From UBA7430 sp002478765 (GTDB lineage: Bacteria; Bacteroidota; Bacteroidia; Flavobacteriales; UBA7430), in contig CALSTU010000002.1 in the NCBI GenBank assembly GCA_943789355.1, positions 248,001-312,000 on the forward strand: 64,000 nucleotides of DNA, read 5' to 3'. A program made the position numbers and the translations under genes. The notes beneath the pieces are model-generated. The model was not told the DNA's origin, made no database searches, and was given only the letters and a program-made list of their open reading frames with translations. Of this stretch, positions 17,436-25,953 are shown one piece after another (within the stretch, counting starts at the first letter, position 1; each line of letters starts with the position of its first letter).

Positions 17436-17822
17436 TTACTCAGACAGTATAGACTTTATATCGGGCTTAAAATAATTCTCTCCCTTTAAGATTTTACCAT
17501 CTTCACGAAAAATAGGCTTTCCATCTGCATCTAACTTAGACATGTTGGATCTTTGTATTTCATTGAATACCTCCTCTATTTTGTGCTGTAATCCATGTTT
17601 TAAAATGGTTCCGCACAAAATGTATAACTGATCACCAAGAGCATCGGCTATTTCTACCAAGTCCCCATCCTTACAAGCATCCAAATACTCTTCATTTTCT
17701 TCATTCATTAGGCGGTAACGTAGATGATACACATCCTCGCCTACCGTAGCTTTTGGAGCAAGTTCATTCCCTATTTGAAAAAGGTCATGAAACTCAGCGA
17801 CACATTCAATTTGCTTTTTCAT
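17436..17822 (-). CDS. MazG-like nucleotide pyrophosphohydrolase
   Basis: 128 residues. Fits the all-alpha NTP pyrophosphohydrolase superfamily: RLMNEENEEYLDA (an ExxE-type metal site), then DLVEIADALGDQLYILCGT (the ExxD site). The C-terminal segment NMSKLDADGKPIFREDGKI is shared by related phage and bacterial proteins often labelled phosphoribosyl-ATP pyrophosphohydrolase-like. It probably hydrolyses a (d)NTP or a modified nucleotide; the substrate is unknown. It is 23 bases upstream of the cysteine-motif gene. Confidence 0.8.
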   Translation of the reverse strand: MKKQIECVAEFHDLFQIGNELAPKATVGEDVYHLRYRLMNEENEEYLDACKDGDLVEIADALGDQLYILCGTILKHGLQHKIEEVFNEIQRSNMSKLDADGKPIFREDGKILKGENYFKPDIKSILSE

Positions 17823-17888
17823 CTGCCAATCTGTTTTTATCTAGAATATTTAGTTAATTTACACCCAAAGAAACAAAATACCTATTGC

Positions 17889-18470
17889 ATGAAAAAAATC
17901 ATTTTATCAACAGTTGTTAGCTTACTTTCCCTTTTAAACCTTCAAGCGCAAGAAAAGCACTCCATATCGATTGAAAAAAGTAGTGTGGAGTGGATTGGAG
18001 AAAAAGTAACAGGAACACATTCAGGCCTCATAAGCTTAAAAGATGGTTACTTTAAATTTGAAGACAATAAGCTGGTGGGTGGAGAATTTAACATCGACAT
18101 GAACAGTATTACATGTACAGATATTGAAAATAAAGAATATGCTGCAAAGCTTGTTGACCATCTAAAAAATGATGACTTTTTTGCAACAGACAAACACCCC
18201 TTATCAAATTTTAAAATCACTAATGTGATTTTTGATGGCACTTCGTACATGATTACAGGAGATATAACCATTAGAGATATTACTGAAGAAATTACCTTTC
18301 CTGCCAGATTTCACAGTCATGGACGGATATTTCATGCGAATGCAAGCTTAAAAATAGATCGAACAAAGCACGATGTGAAATATGGTTCTGGCTCGTTTTT
18401 TGATGATTTAGGAGACAAAATGATCTACAATGAATTTACTTTAAAAATTCAATTAGAATCATACAAATAA
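17889..18470 (+). CDS. YceI-family periplasmic protein
   Basis: 193 residues from ATG 17889 (MKKIILSTVVSLLSLLNLQAQ), which gives a good signal peptide; the open frame extends upstream but without coding character. The mature part has the YceI lipocalin-like features: SVEWIGEKVTGTHSGLI, GGEFNIDMNSITCTDI, LKNDDFFATDKHP and ITGDITIRDITEEITFPA. The family binds polyisoprenoid-like lipids in a beta-barrel pocket. Physiological role here unknown. Single gene, divergent from the MazG-like gene. Confidence 0.9.
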   Translation: MKKIILSTVVSLLSLLNLQAQEKHSISIEKSSVEWIGEKVTGTHSGLISLKDGYFKFEDNKLVGGEFNIDMNSITCTDIENKEYAAKLVDHLKNDDFFATDKHPLSNFKITNVIFDGTSYMITGDITIRDITEEITFPARFHSHGRIFHANASLKIDRTKHDVKYGSGSFFDDLGDKMIYNEFTLKIQLESYK

Positions 18471-18609
18471 TAGACAACCACTCCCCCTTTTTGATGGTAT
18501 TGAATGTTCTCAAAAAACACGATTGTTTGTTTGAGCAGCTTAACAATGTTTATAATATAACTAATTTAATATTTTCATTTAAAAAACCACAACTACAATC
18601 TTAAAGCAG

Positions 18610-18617
18610 TAATTTTG
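18610..18617 (+). promoter_or_regulatory. -7 promoter element (TAATTTTG)
   Basis: Exact TAnnTTTG match 20 bases upstream of the ATG at 18638, in a 167-base intergenic stretch that holds no other feature I can support. Confidence 0.6.
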
Positions 18618-18637
18618 TGGAACAAAACTAATGCAAT

Positions 18638-19837
18638 ATGTCACACAATCCAGCAGATCGAGTTCAAGACCTACAAAATTTCGGAGAATATGGGGGAGTC
18701 AATCCGTCTATAGCTGATTCCTCGACCTTTACCTACCTAAAAGCTTCAACAATGCAAGCAGTATTTGAAGGGGAACAAGGAGGCTGTCATTTATATTCTC
18801 GCCACACAAATCCAAGTACAAATTATTTGTGTGAAGCGCTGGCGGGAATGGAAAACACCGAAGCAGCCTATGTTACCGCTTCAGGTATGGGAGCTATTAC
18901 CTCATGTACTCTGCAAATATGTGAAGCCGGTGATGAAATTATTACCAGTCGAACCATTTATGGCGGTACCTACGCTTTTTTTAAAAACTTTTTACCTAAG
19001 CTAGGCATCAAAGTTCACTTTATTGACATCAGTAAAACTGATCAGGTGCAAGCACTGATTAATGAGAAAACAAAGATGGTTTATTGCGAAACCATGAGTA
19101 ATCCATTGCTGGAAATTGCTGACTTACCTACAATTTCAAAAATCACAAAAAAAGCAAAGATTAAGCTTGTTATAGACAATACATTCACGCCCATGATCTT
19201 CTCCCCGATTGAAATGGGTGCTGACATCGTTTTACACTCTTTAACCAAGTTCATCAATGGAGCCTCAGATGCTGTTGGGGGTGTTGTGTGCGCTAAAGAA
19301 GATTTCATAACTGAAATGATGGATGTTAATACAGGTGCCGGCATGCTACTAGGTCCCGTTATGGATGCCATCAGAGCAGCTAACATCCTAAAAAACATCA
19401 AAACACTTCACATTCGGATGAAACAGCACAGCTATAACGCTCAATACATTTCTGAAAAATTTGAAGATGAAGGTATTAAAGTGTTTTATCCTGGTGTAAA
19501 ATCTCACCCACATCATAAGTTGATGAAGCAAACCTTTAACAAAGAATTTGGTTATGGGGGGATGCTCGTCTTGGATGTAAAAACAAAAGAAAATGCTTAT
19601 GCTTTTATGGAAGCAATGCAAAATGATAACATTGGTTACTTGGCGGTGAGTTTAGGATTCTACAAAACACTATTCTCTGCTCCTGGATCAAGCACATCCT
19701 CTGAAATTCCTTCTGAGGAACAAGATCAAATGGGCTTGTCTGAAGGAATGGTTCGTATTTCTATTGGAATAGACAATGACATTCAACGAACTTTTGAGAA
19801 AATGAAAGCTTGCATGAAGTCGGTAAGTATCATCTAA
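18638..19837 (+). CDS. Cys/Met metabolism PLP-dependent enzyme (methionine gamma-lyase / cystathionine gamma-synthase family)
   Basis: 399 residues, fold-type I. Seen: YSRHTNPST (substrate and PLP contacts), ASGMGAI (phosphate loop), DNTFTPM, and the PLP lysine in HSLTKFINGASDAVGG. The C-terminal GSSTSSEIP and GMVRISIGIDN match the family. Members make or break C-S bonds of methionine, cystathionine or homocysteine, and sequence reading alone does not settle which. Methionine gamma-lyase is a reasonable first guess. Single gene, convergent with the kinase-like gene only 10 bases away. Confidence 0.85.
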   Translation: MSHNPADRVQDLQNFGEYGGVNPSIADSSTFTYLKASTMQAVFEGEQGGCHLYSRHTNPSTNYLCEALAGMENTEAAYVTASGMGAITSCTLQICEAGDEIITSRTIYGGTYAFFKNFLPKLGIKVHFIDISKTDQVQALINEKTKMVYCETMSNPLLEIADLPTISKITKKAKIKLVIDNTFTPMIFSPIEMGADIVLHSLTKFINGASDAVGGVVCAKEDFITEMMDVNTGAGMLLGPVMDAIRAANILKNIKTLHIRMKQHSYNAQYISEKFEDEGIKVFYPGVKSHPHHKLMKQTFNKEFGYGGMLVLDVKTKENAYAFMEAMQNDNIGYLAVSLGFYKTLFSAPGSSTSSEIPSEEQDQMGLSEGMVRISIGIDNDIQRTFEKMKACMKSVSII

Positions 19838-19847
19838 TTATTCTTCG

Positions 19848-20708
19848 CTAAAACCGAGAAGGTGTATTTGTATGAAAATCGATTAAACCCTGAATCGGTG
19901 ATTTGACAATTCTCGATATGCTTATATTTTTTTGTAGGCACAATTCAGACAAAAAATCTTGAAAGTAAAATGCTACCGACCCGACAAATGCAACGGAAAA
20001 ATCTACTTTCATAGGATTAGACATTAAATGCGTCTGCAAATAATCCTCAAATTCTTTTTCCACCAATTCCTTAACGAAAGTGCTTGTTTTATGTTTAACT
20101 AGAAAAGGGACATAAGATGCCAAAAATCGATTGGGGTTTTCTTGTCTGTAAACGGATCTCAATACCAAATCAGTGGAAATAGAGTATTCTTTTGAAAACT
20201 CAGTATACAAATCAACAGGTAGCTTTTTGTACAAATAGGCTTTTAATATCACCTTACCAAGTGATGCTCCACTCCCTTCATCACCCAGAATATAGCCCAA
20301 AGATGGATTCAACGGTTCTATAATCTCACCATCATAAAAAGCTGTGTTAGAACCTGTTCCTAAAATAGAAACAAAAAGAGGTTTATCAATAAAAGTAGCC
20401 CGAGCTGCCGCTAGCAAATCGCTTTCTAACTCAACCACCGCATTTACAAACACACCTTCCAGAACCTCTTTTAAAACATCCTTAGACGCTTTGTAAGAGC
20501 AACCGGGAGCATAAAAATACACATGCCCGATAGATTCACGAAAAGGCATTAAATCATGATAAGAGTTCAAACGACGTATCATGTCTTCTGCATTCATAAA
20601 CAAAGGGTTCCATCCTTTACTTTGAAACTGAAGTTTTGATTGTCCATTTTCCAACACCACCCAGTCCGATTTTGTAGAACCGCTCTCAACAACCAGAGTT
20701 TTACTCAT
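19848..20708 (-). CDS. BadF/BadG-type ATPase, N-acetylglucosamine kinase-like
   Basis: 286 residues of the ASKHA fold. Phosphate loop 1 is VVESGSTKSDWVV (residues 5-17), phosphate loop 2 is SILGTGSNTAFYDG, and GYILGDEGSGASLGK is the hallmark of GlcNAc-kinase-like members. The likely reaction is phosphorylation of N-acetylglucosamine or a related amino sugar, which would suit cell-wall sugar recovery. The start overlaps the stop of the YwaF-type membrane gene by eight bases (ATGAGTAA), so they are co-translated. Confidence 0.82.
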   Translation of the reverse strand: MSKTLVVESGSTKSDWVVLENGQSKLQFQSKGWNPLFMNAEDMIRRLNSYHDLMPFRESIGHVYFYAPGCSYKASKDVLKEVLEGVFVNAVVELESDLLAAARATFIDKPLFVSILGTGSNTAFYDGEIIEPLNPSLGYILGDEGSGASLGKVILKAYLYKKLPVDLYTEFSKEYSISTDLVLRSVYRQENPNRFLASYVPFLVKHKTSTFVKELVEKEFEDYLQTHLMSNPMKVDFSVAFVGSVAFYFQDFLSELCLQKNISISRIVKSPIQGLIDFHTNTPSRF

Positions 20709-21399
20709 TAATAAAAAATGATTTTTTTAAATAAAAAGGAAGGTAAATTAAAGAGGCATGCAACAATGTTACCAACTGCAGTACCAAGATGTAGTAGGGC
20801 CATGGCCCCATCAACAAGGGGTTGTTCACATTCGGTTTCTCGGCGAGGTACATATAATTAGCACCCAAAAAATAATCTATTATGGCTACAAGAAAAACCA
20901 ATACTTGAAAATAAACAAACGACTTTATCCAAGAGAATCTTCGAGGACGCATCCCCAATCCGAAAATACAAAAAAGAGGTACAGCAACCAATCCCCCATG
21001 CACCAGAAAGTAATCAATTAACAACACAATGTCTGCGCCGTGAGTTAACTCTGGAGTTAACAAAGAATGAAAACCTCCAACCATACCAATGAATAGCAAC
21101 AATTCAAATGCCAATTGATTTCTTGTTATAAGCACAACAATTGCATTGAACCACATGATTCTGCACAAGTGGAATGGCAATGAGCTTTGTACCGTCCAAT
21201 ACCCCTTATCAAGGTAATAAGCTTGAATCCCTACATACTCAAAAATCATAACAGCGAGCATTACCTTAACTAAGGTCGAATTAGATTCTTTACTTAGGTT
21301 ACCCCCAAAATAAACCAGAATGAAAATAAAAATCGAAGTAACTGCATTCCAAAGAATCCACTCATCTGAAAAAGGGGCAAGAATGTAGGTGTCGTTCAT
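20701..21399 (-). CDS. TIGR02206 / YwaF-family integral membrane protein
   Basis: 232 residues with about seven hydrophobic segments. Conserved family words are SLPFHLCRI, GFHSLLTPEL, FLVHGG and the end DYFLGANYMYLAEKP...GPWPYYI. Inner-membrane location. The function is unknown in bacteria (related to eukaryotic TMEM164). First gene of a two-gene operon with the amino-sugar-kinase-like protein. Confidence 0.85.
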   Translation of the reverse strand: MNDTYILAPFSDEWILWNAVTSIFIFILVYFGGNLSKESNSTLVKVMLAVMIFEYVGIQAYYLDKGYWTVQSSLPFHLCRIMWFNAIVVLITRNQLAFELLLFIGMVGGFHSLLTPELTHGADIVLLIDYFLVHGGLVAVPLFCIFGLGMRPRRFSWIKSFVYFQVLVFLVAIIDYFLGANYMYLAEKPNVNNPLLMGPWPYYILVLQLVTLLHASLIYLPFYLKKSFFINE

Positions 21400-21440
21400 G
21401 ATGACGTAATTTTGAATAAATATATAAAATAATCTTTTGC

Positions 21441-21448
21441 TACATTTG
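21441..21448 (+). promoter_or_regulatory. -7 promoter element (TACATTTG)
   Basis: Exact TAnnTTTG match 32 bases upstream of the rhomboid ATG, in the divergent gap shared with the YwaF-type gene. Confidence 0.6.
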
Positions 21449-21480
21449 ATTGTTTTGTAACGCCCTATAAAGTATCAAGA

Positions 21481-22173
21481 ATGAAAAACAATTTAATAAA
21501 AGCACTTAGGTTCCCCCTGGTATTCGTATTTCTAATTACAGCGGTACACTTTTATGCAACAAATTATCATGTTAAGCTCAATCACTTGGGGGTATATCCT
21601 AGAGAAGCCGAGGGAATACTTGGTATTTTTAGTTCTATTTTTGTGCATGGTAGTTGGGAGCATTTATTCAACAATTCGATACCCCTATTAGTCCTGGGTA
21701 CAGCCGTTTTTTATTTTTATGAAACATTAGCACCCAAAATCACCTTATACTCTATAATTTTTACTGGCTTTTTGTTGTGGCTTGGAGGAAGACCTTCGTT
21801 CCATATCGGCGCTAGTGGACTGGTTTACGCATTAGCTTCTTTTTTATTTTTCAGTGGGTTTATTCGGCAGCACAAAAATTTGATGGCGCTATCCATGTGT
21901 GTTGTATTTCTATACGGAGGTCTTGTTTGGGGCATATTCCCGAATCAGGAAAGAATCTCTTGGGAAGGACACCTGTTCGGTGCAATCAATGGGCTGTTTT
22001 GGGCCCTTTACTATCGGGAGGAAGGACCTCAGCGAAAAAAATATTCCTGGGAGCTGGAAGAGGATATTCTCAAGAGTCTCGATGGCTTGGAAGTGATTTA
22101 TCAGGAAATCGATGAGAATAAGCCTACTCAAGAACCCATTACAATTCATTACGATTACAAGAAAAAAAAATAA
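21481..22173 (+). CDS. Rhomboid-family intramembrane serine protease
   Basis: 230 residues with about six membrane segments. The catalytic dyad is readable: Ser112 in GASG and His164 in WEGHLFGAINGL. The oxyanion and loop residues HGSWEHLFNN (His56-Asn65) precede them. The cytoplasmic C-terminal tail (residues 180-230) is charged. It cleaves membrane-bound substrates inside the bilayer; the substrate is unknown. The gene ends 48 bases before the 3' end of the convergent RNase P RNA gene. Confidence 0.92.
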   Translation: MKNNLIKALRFPLVFVFLITAVHFYATNYHVKLNHLGVYPREAEGILGIFSSIFVHGSWEHLFNNSIPLLVLGTAVFYFYETLAPKITLYSIIFTGFLLWLGGRPSFHIGASGLVYALASFLFFSGFIRQHKNLMALSMCVVFLYGGLVWGIFPNQERISWEGHLFGAINGLFWALYYREEGPQRKKYSWELEEDILKSLDGLEVIYQEIDENKPTQEPITIHYDYKKKK

Positions 22174-22221
22174 GAGTTTTGTAAAAAAGAATGAAAAAAA
22201 TTGCTCTAGTATAATAAAAAA

Positions 22222-22574
22222 GAAAAGCTCCGTCATAAGCCGGATTCTGTAACCCTCAGGAGGACCCCCATCATTTATCTACGATACTTATCACTAAGTA
22301 ACTTTAGCAGTCTACCCTCCAAGATCAAGCGAGTACTTTTATTCCCTAAGGAAAACTTGGTATACATGACCTTTCACCTCATAAGGTTTACACAGCTACT
22401 CTAATCACTTAAAGTACTGGTGAGCTCTTACCTCACCTTTTCACCCTTACCCGAAGGCGGTTGTTTTCTGCTGCACTAGCTGTCATCCGAAGACGCCTAG
22501 TCGTTAACTAGTATGATACTCTATGGTGTCCGGACTTTCCTCTTCCTAAAAAGCGATGGAGTCGGGAGCTTTTC
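22222..22574 (-). ncRNA. rnpB: RNase P RNA (class A)
   Basis: On the minus strand, about 353 nt. The 5' side carries GAGGAAAGTCCGGACACC (P4, near 22525-22545), the middle has the GGGTGAAAAGGTGAGGTAAG region and the 3' side ACAGAATCCGGCTTA. The two ends pair as P1 (GAAAAGCTCC with GGAGCTTTTC). It is the catalytic RNA that trims 5' leaders of tRNA precursors. A T-rich stretch after the 3' end can end transcription. With its flanks it fills the 499-base gap between genes at 22174-22672. Confidence 0.96.
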
Positions 22575-22672
22575 TTACCACAAAATTACAAAGGAAAATC
22601 GATAATATAACATTCTGAGGGATATTTGAATCCTCAGAGAAAAATGTCAGGGAATTTGTTGAAACAAAAACA

Positions 22673-23458
22673 TCAATGAATTCTTATTTCACTAGCCCCC
22701 ATGCCATAGAGTTTAGCGTCTGCAGGAACAATAGAAATATTTGGAAATTGCATGAGGTAGCTTTCAATCTCTTGTTTCAACTTACCCGTTCCTATTCCAT
22801 GAATCACCACCAAAAATTCTTCGTGATTCTCAAAGGCTTGAAAAAGTCGTTTTCTTAAAAATGACAGCTGTATGTTTACAATTTCAAAATTTGACAAGCC
22901 GTTCCATGAATCTACTAAATTCTCTATGTGTAAATCGATTTCATGGTGACTGAAAAACTTTTCTGAGGGTTGATTGGATTTGGATTTGAGTGTAGGTTCT
23001 TTTCTTAAATCTTTCTTGAGCTGACTTTTCAAAGCCTTCTCATCAACCTCAAAATCATCAAGCCAAACCTTCTCTATTTCCAATCGATGAGCAGGGATGG
23101 TAAAACCCTCATCTATCTCTACCTCATATTCATCATCATTAATGATCGCCCGGATAACACCTTGGGTATTGTCACTCATAAAACTTACCTGAGCTCCAAC
23201 AGATAATTTGGAGTAGGTTTTTACATTTTTTTGAAGGTTTGGTAAATCATCAATTTTACGATCCTTTTTTTTTATAGGAAACTTATGTTTGCCATCTACT
23301 TTTGGTACATACGAAATACGTATCAACTCTTGAGGAGAAACATTCATTTCGATGCCATCGCACTCAACCAAAATATTAGAATCATTAATACAACTGATTA
23401 CAACACCCCTTAAAGGTTCGTTTAAAAACGCTATTTGATCTCCTTTTTTAAATTCCAT
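22673..23458 (-). CDS. DUF2027 / Smr-domain protein (MutS2-related)
   Basis: 261 residues. Two small beta domains at the N-terminus (MEFKKGDQIAFLNEP and a second at residues 80-125, SVGAQVSFMSDN) are typical of DUF2027 proteins. The C-terminal 85 residues are an Smr domain with EIDLHIENL, VVIHGIGTGKLKQEI and the ending GMGASEIRI. Smr domains cut branched DNA or RNA; here the function is unproven. The start shares one base with the mltG stop, making it the last gene of the dapF operon. Confidence 0.85.
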   Translation of the reverse strand: MEFKKGDQIAFLNEPLRGVVISCINDSNILVECDGIEMNVSPQELIRISYVPKVDGKHKFPIKKKDRKIDDLPNLQKNVKTYSKLSVGAQVSFMSDNTQGVIRAIINDDEYEVEIDEGFTIPAHRLEIEKVWLDDFEVDEKALKSQLKKDLRKEPTLKSKSNQPSEKFFSHHEIDLHIENLVDSWNGLSNFEIVNIQLSFLRKRLFQAFENHEEFLVVIHGIGTGKLKQEIESYLMQFPNISIVPADAKLYGMGASEIRIH

Positions 23459-24489
23459 TAGCGCATTACTCCTTGACTGGAAAGGGCATTTTGAAAGCGT
23501 TTTGCGTTTATCTTATGCACAGTCCATGATTTTGTGAAATTATGATACCCAGAAAAATCTGATTTTGCACACATGTAAATGTAATCGTGTGTCTTAGAAT
23601 TTAAAACAGATAACAATGAAGACATTTCTGGGATACAGATTGGGTTTGGCGGTAATCCCTTGTATTTATATGTATTGTAAGGAGAGTCAATTTTCAAGTC
23701 TTTGTTGAGAACTCGTTTGATGGATACGTCAAAGCCGCTCATTTCTTTAAGCGCATATATAACGGTTGGATCAGACTGCAATTTCATACCCCTTCTTAGT
23801 CTATTAAGATATAAACCTGCTACGATTGGTTGTTCGTCTAGTTTGGCAGTTTCCTTCTGAACTATGGAAGCCAGCACAGATATTTCATGGGGTTTCAAAC
23901 CAATCCGTTTTGCTTTATCCAATCTTTCATCAGTCCAAAATCGATTGTATTCCTTTTGCATTCGTTCTAAAAACTCAATAGGAGTAATCGTCCAATAGAC
24001 CTGATACGTGTTTGGGATAAATAGTTTTCTGATTGAAGATTCGTTAAAATCATATGTAGAATAAAACAATTCATTCGTAAACGCCTTGACTAAAGCTGTA
24101 GAGTCTGCTTCAATTTGAATGGACAGCTTGCTTGCTAAATCTTGAATTGTTGATGTATTGTTAAAGATAATATTTAATGGGCTTTGAGCGCCCAACCTTA
24201 GCGCATTTACCATTGAGTTGGTATTCATTAGGCTGTCAACAACATACCTACCTGGCTGGACTGTGTGATAATTTTTCTTCAAACAAAGTAAATCAAACAA
24301 GAATTCATTTCGAAGTAAATTTTTGGACTTAAGGCTGTCCTTCAAGCTTTCAAAATTTGAACCTGTAGGCAACAGCAATATCTGGTCTGTTGGAGTTATT
24401 GAAGAAAAAAATTGATTGCCCACGTAGATGATTGGTGTAACCACAAGAAAAGACAAAATAAGTGTTGTTTTAATCCAAATATTTTTCAT
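23458..24489 (-). CDS. mltG: Endolytic murein transglycosylase MltG
   Basis: 343 residues. One N-terminal membrane anchor (residues 5-25), then the YceG fold. The catalytic region is SVLASIVQKETAKLDEQP with Glu in QKET, followed by LYLNRLRRGMKLQSDPTVIYAL. The end SDFSGYHNFTKSWTVH is also typical. MltG cuts nascent glycan strands at the inner membrane and sets their length. It lies in the dapF-GNAT-mltG-smr operon, next to another cell-wall precursor gene (dapF). Confidence 0.93.
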   Translation of the reverse strand: MKNIWIKTTLILSFLVVTPIIYVGNQFFSSITPTDQILLLPTGSNFESLKDSLKSKNLLRNEFLFDLLCLKKNYHTVQPGRYVVDSLMNTNSMVNALRLGAQSPLNIIFNNTSTIQDLASKLSIQIEADSTALVKAFTNELFYSTYDFNESSIRKLFIPNTYQVYWTITPIEFLERMQKEYNRFWTDERLDKAKRIGLKPHEISVLASIVQKETAKLDEQPIVAGLYLNRLRRGMKLQSDPTVIYALKEMSGFDVSIKRVLNKDLKIDSPYNTYKYKGLPPNPICIPEMSSLLSVLNSKTHDYIYMCAKSDFSGYHNFTKSWTVHKINAKRFQNALSSQGVMR

Positions 24490-24499
24490 TGCTTTAAAT

Positions 24500-25024
24500 T
24501 TATGAGCTAAGATCTTTCAACACACATTGAAACTCTATAACATCCGTAAAAGAACCGTTCCTAAAGCACCAATCTTTCCTTACGCCAACCCTTTCGAAGC
24601 CAGACTTCTCAAACAAAGCTATACTCAAATGGTTGTCATGCATTATACTACAATGCAACTGATGCATACCGATGCGATTAAAAGCATAGTCCTTCATTAA
24701 AGCTATAGCTTCGGAGGCATATCCTTTGGACCTTGACTCTTGATTGATCATAATTCCTATTCCAGCTCTCCGAGCAACTGCGTCATAATCAAACAAATCG
24801 ACACAGCCGACAGACATATTGTCTTCGTCTGTTAAAATAAATCTACACTGCCCAGCTTCTTGAATGTCAAGATGAGCTTGAGAAATATACTGTTCAAGAA
24901 TGTATCTGGAAAATGGAACTTTAGACAGACTAACACGATTTAACTCAAGGTCATTTTCCCAAAGGTAAATCTGAGAAAGATCATCGGGTTCTAAGGCTCT
25001 GTATCTCAGTTTTTGATTAGACAT
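24500..25024 (-). CDS. GNAT-family N-acetyltransferase (RimJ/SpeG-like)
   Basis: 174 residues. The acetyl-CoA loop is GIGIMINQESRSKGYASEAI (the R/Q-x-x-G-x-A motif A), followed by HQLHCSIMHDNHLSIALFEKSGFERVG (motif B). Acceptor unknown; polyamines or protein N-termini are both known in relatives. The ATG overlaps the dapF stop by eight bases (ATGTCTAA). Confidence 0.85.
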   Translation of the reverse strand: MSNQKLRYRALEPDDLSQIYLWENDLELNRVSLSKVPFSRYILEQYISQAHLDIQEAGQCRFILTDEDNMSVGCVDLFDYDAVARRAGIGIMINQESRSKGYASEAIALMKDYAFNRIGMHQLHCSIMHDNHLSIALFEKSGFERVGVRKDWCFRNGSFTDVIEFQCVLKDLSS

Positions 25025-25793
25025 CTACTTCTCCTTGAAAAACAAATTCAGCAGGTCCTTTAAGATATATATCTCGGTATGCGGTATTGTTCTTTTTAAA
25101 CTTCACTTCCAATTGCCCTCCTAAAACATTCACCTTTACAGACTCACAATCAATCATTCCAGACTCAAAAGCTGCAATCGCCGATGCTGTAGCTCCAGTA
25201 CCACAAGCTAATGTTTCATCTTCAACACCCCTTTCATAGGTTCGTACTGAGAGTTCTTTACCTTTTACAGACACGAAATTCACATTAATTCCGTTTTTCA
25301 CATAAGGTGGGGAGTTTCGAATGGAAGCTCCTTCTTCTTTCACAATTATTCTTTGAATATCTTCCTTAAAAGTAACCAGGTGCGGAGATCCCGTATCTAA
25401 TACCCAAACATTGTTTTCAAACTTTAATGAATCGACATCAATCATTTCCAAAGACACCAAGTTATTGTCTAAACATTGTGCCTTGTGTAGACCATCAAAA
25501 GCCAAAAAACTACAATCGTGTTTGATGACCTCTAAGTCTCTTGCAAATGCAACCACACATCGACCCCCGTTGCCACACATACTTCCCTCGTGCCCATCGG
25601 CATTGTGATAAATCATCTCAAAATCTGCATCGTCACAATGGGTCAATAAAATAAGTCCATCAGCACCAATGCCAAATCTACGATCACATAATTTATTTAT
25701 CTGTGTTTGGCTCATAGGATACACTCCATTACGATTATCAACCATAATGAAATCATTTCCAGTGCCTTGGTATTTACTAAACTTTAACTTCAT
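25017..25793 (-). CDS. dapF: Diaminopimelate epimerase
   Basis: 258 residues. Both catalytic cysteines are seen, in GSMCGNGGRCVV and ETLACGTGATAS, and the N-terminal YQGTGNDFIMVDN is diagnostic. It converts LL- to meso-diaminopimelate for peptidoglycan and lysine. First gene of the four-gene operon. A near-consensus promoter element (TATTTTCG, minus strand 25813-25820) lies 20 bases upstream. Confidence 0.95.
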   Translation of the reverse strand: MKLKFSKYQGTGNDFIMVDNRNGVYPMSQTQINKLCDRRFGIGADGLILLTHCDDADFEMIYHNADGHEGSMCGNGGRCVVAFARDLEVIKHDCSFLAFDGLHKAQCLDNNLVSLEMIDVDSLKFENNVWVLDTGSPHLVTFKEDIQRIIVKEEGASIRNSPPYVKNGINVNFVSVKGKELSVRTYERGVEDETLACGTGATASAIAAFESGMIDCESVKVNVLGGQLEVKFKKNNTAYRDIYLKGPAEFVFQGEVDV

Positions 25794-25905
25794 AAGCGTG
25801 TTGGTGTTCGAACGAAAATAGGGTTAATATGGCAAAGTTCAATGGTTAATCTTTAGGAAAACCCAATAAGAGATAAAACGTAGATGAATATCTATTAAAT
25901 TACCC

Positions 25906-25913
25906 TAATTTTG
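25906..25913 (+). promoter_or_regulatory. -7 promoter element (TAATTTTG) for gap
   Basis: Exact TAnnTTTG match 40 bases upstream of the gap ATG, in the gap divergent from dapF. Confidence 0.55.
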
Positions 25914-25953
25914 ATAGATATAATATGATATAGAATTTATTTTAAATGAAATT

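Noticed and set aside
17724..17888. N-terminal extension of the YceI protein
   Set aside because: The extension overlaps the divergent MazG-like gene, and the ATG at 17889 begins a good signal peptide.
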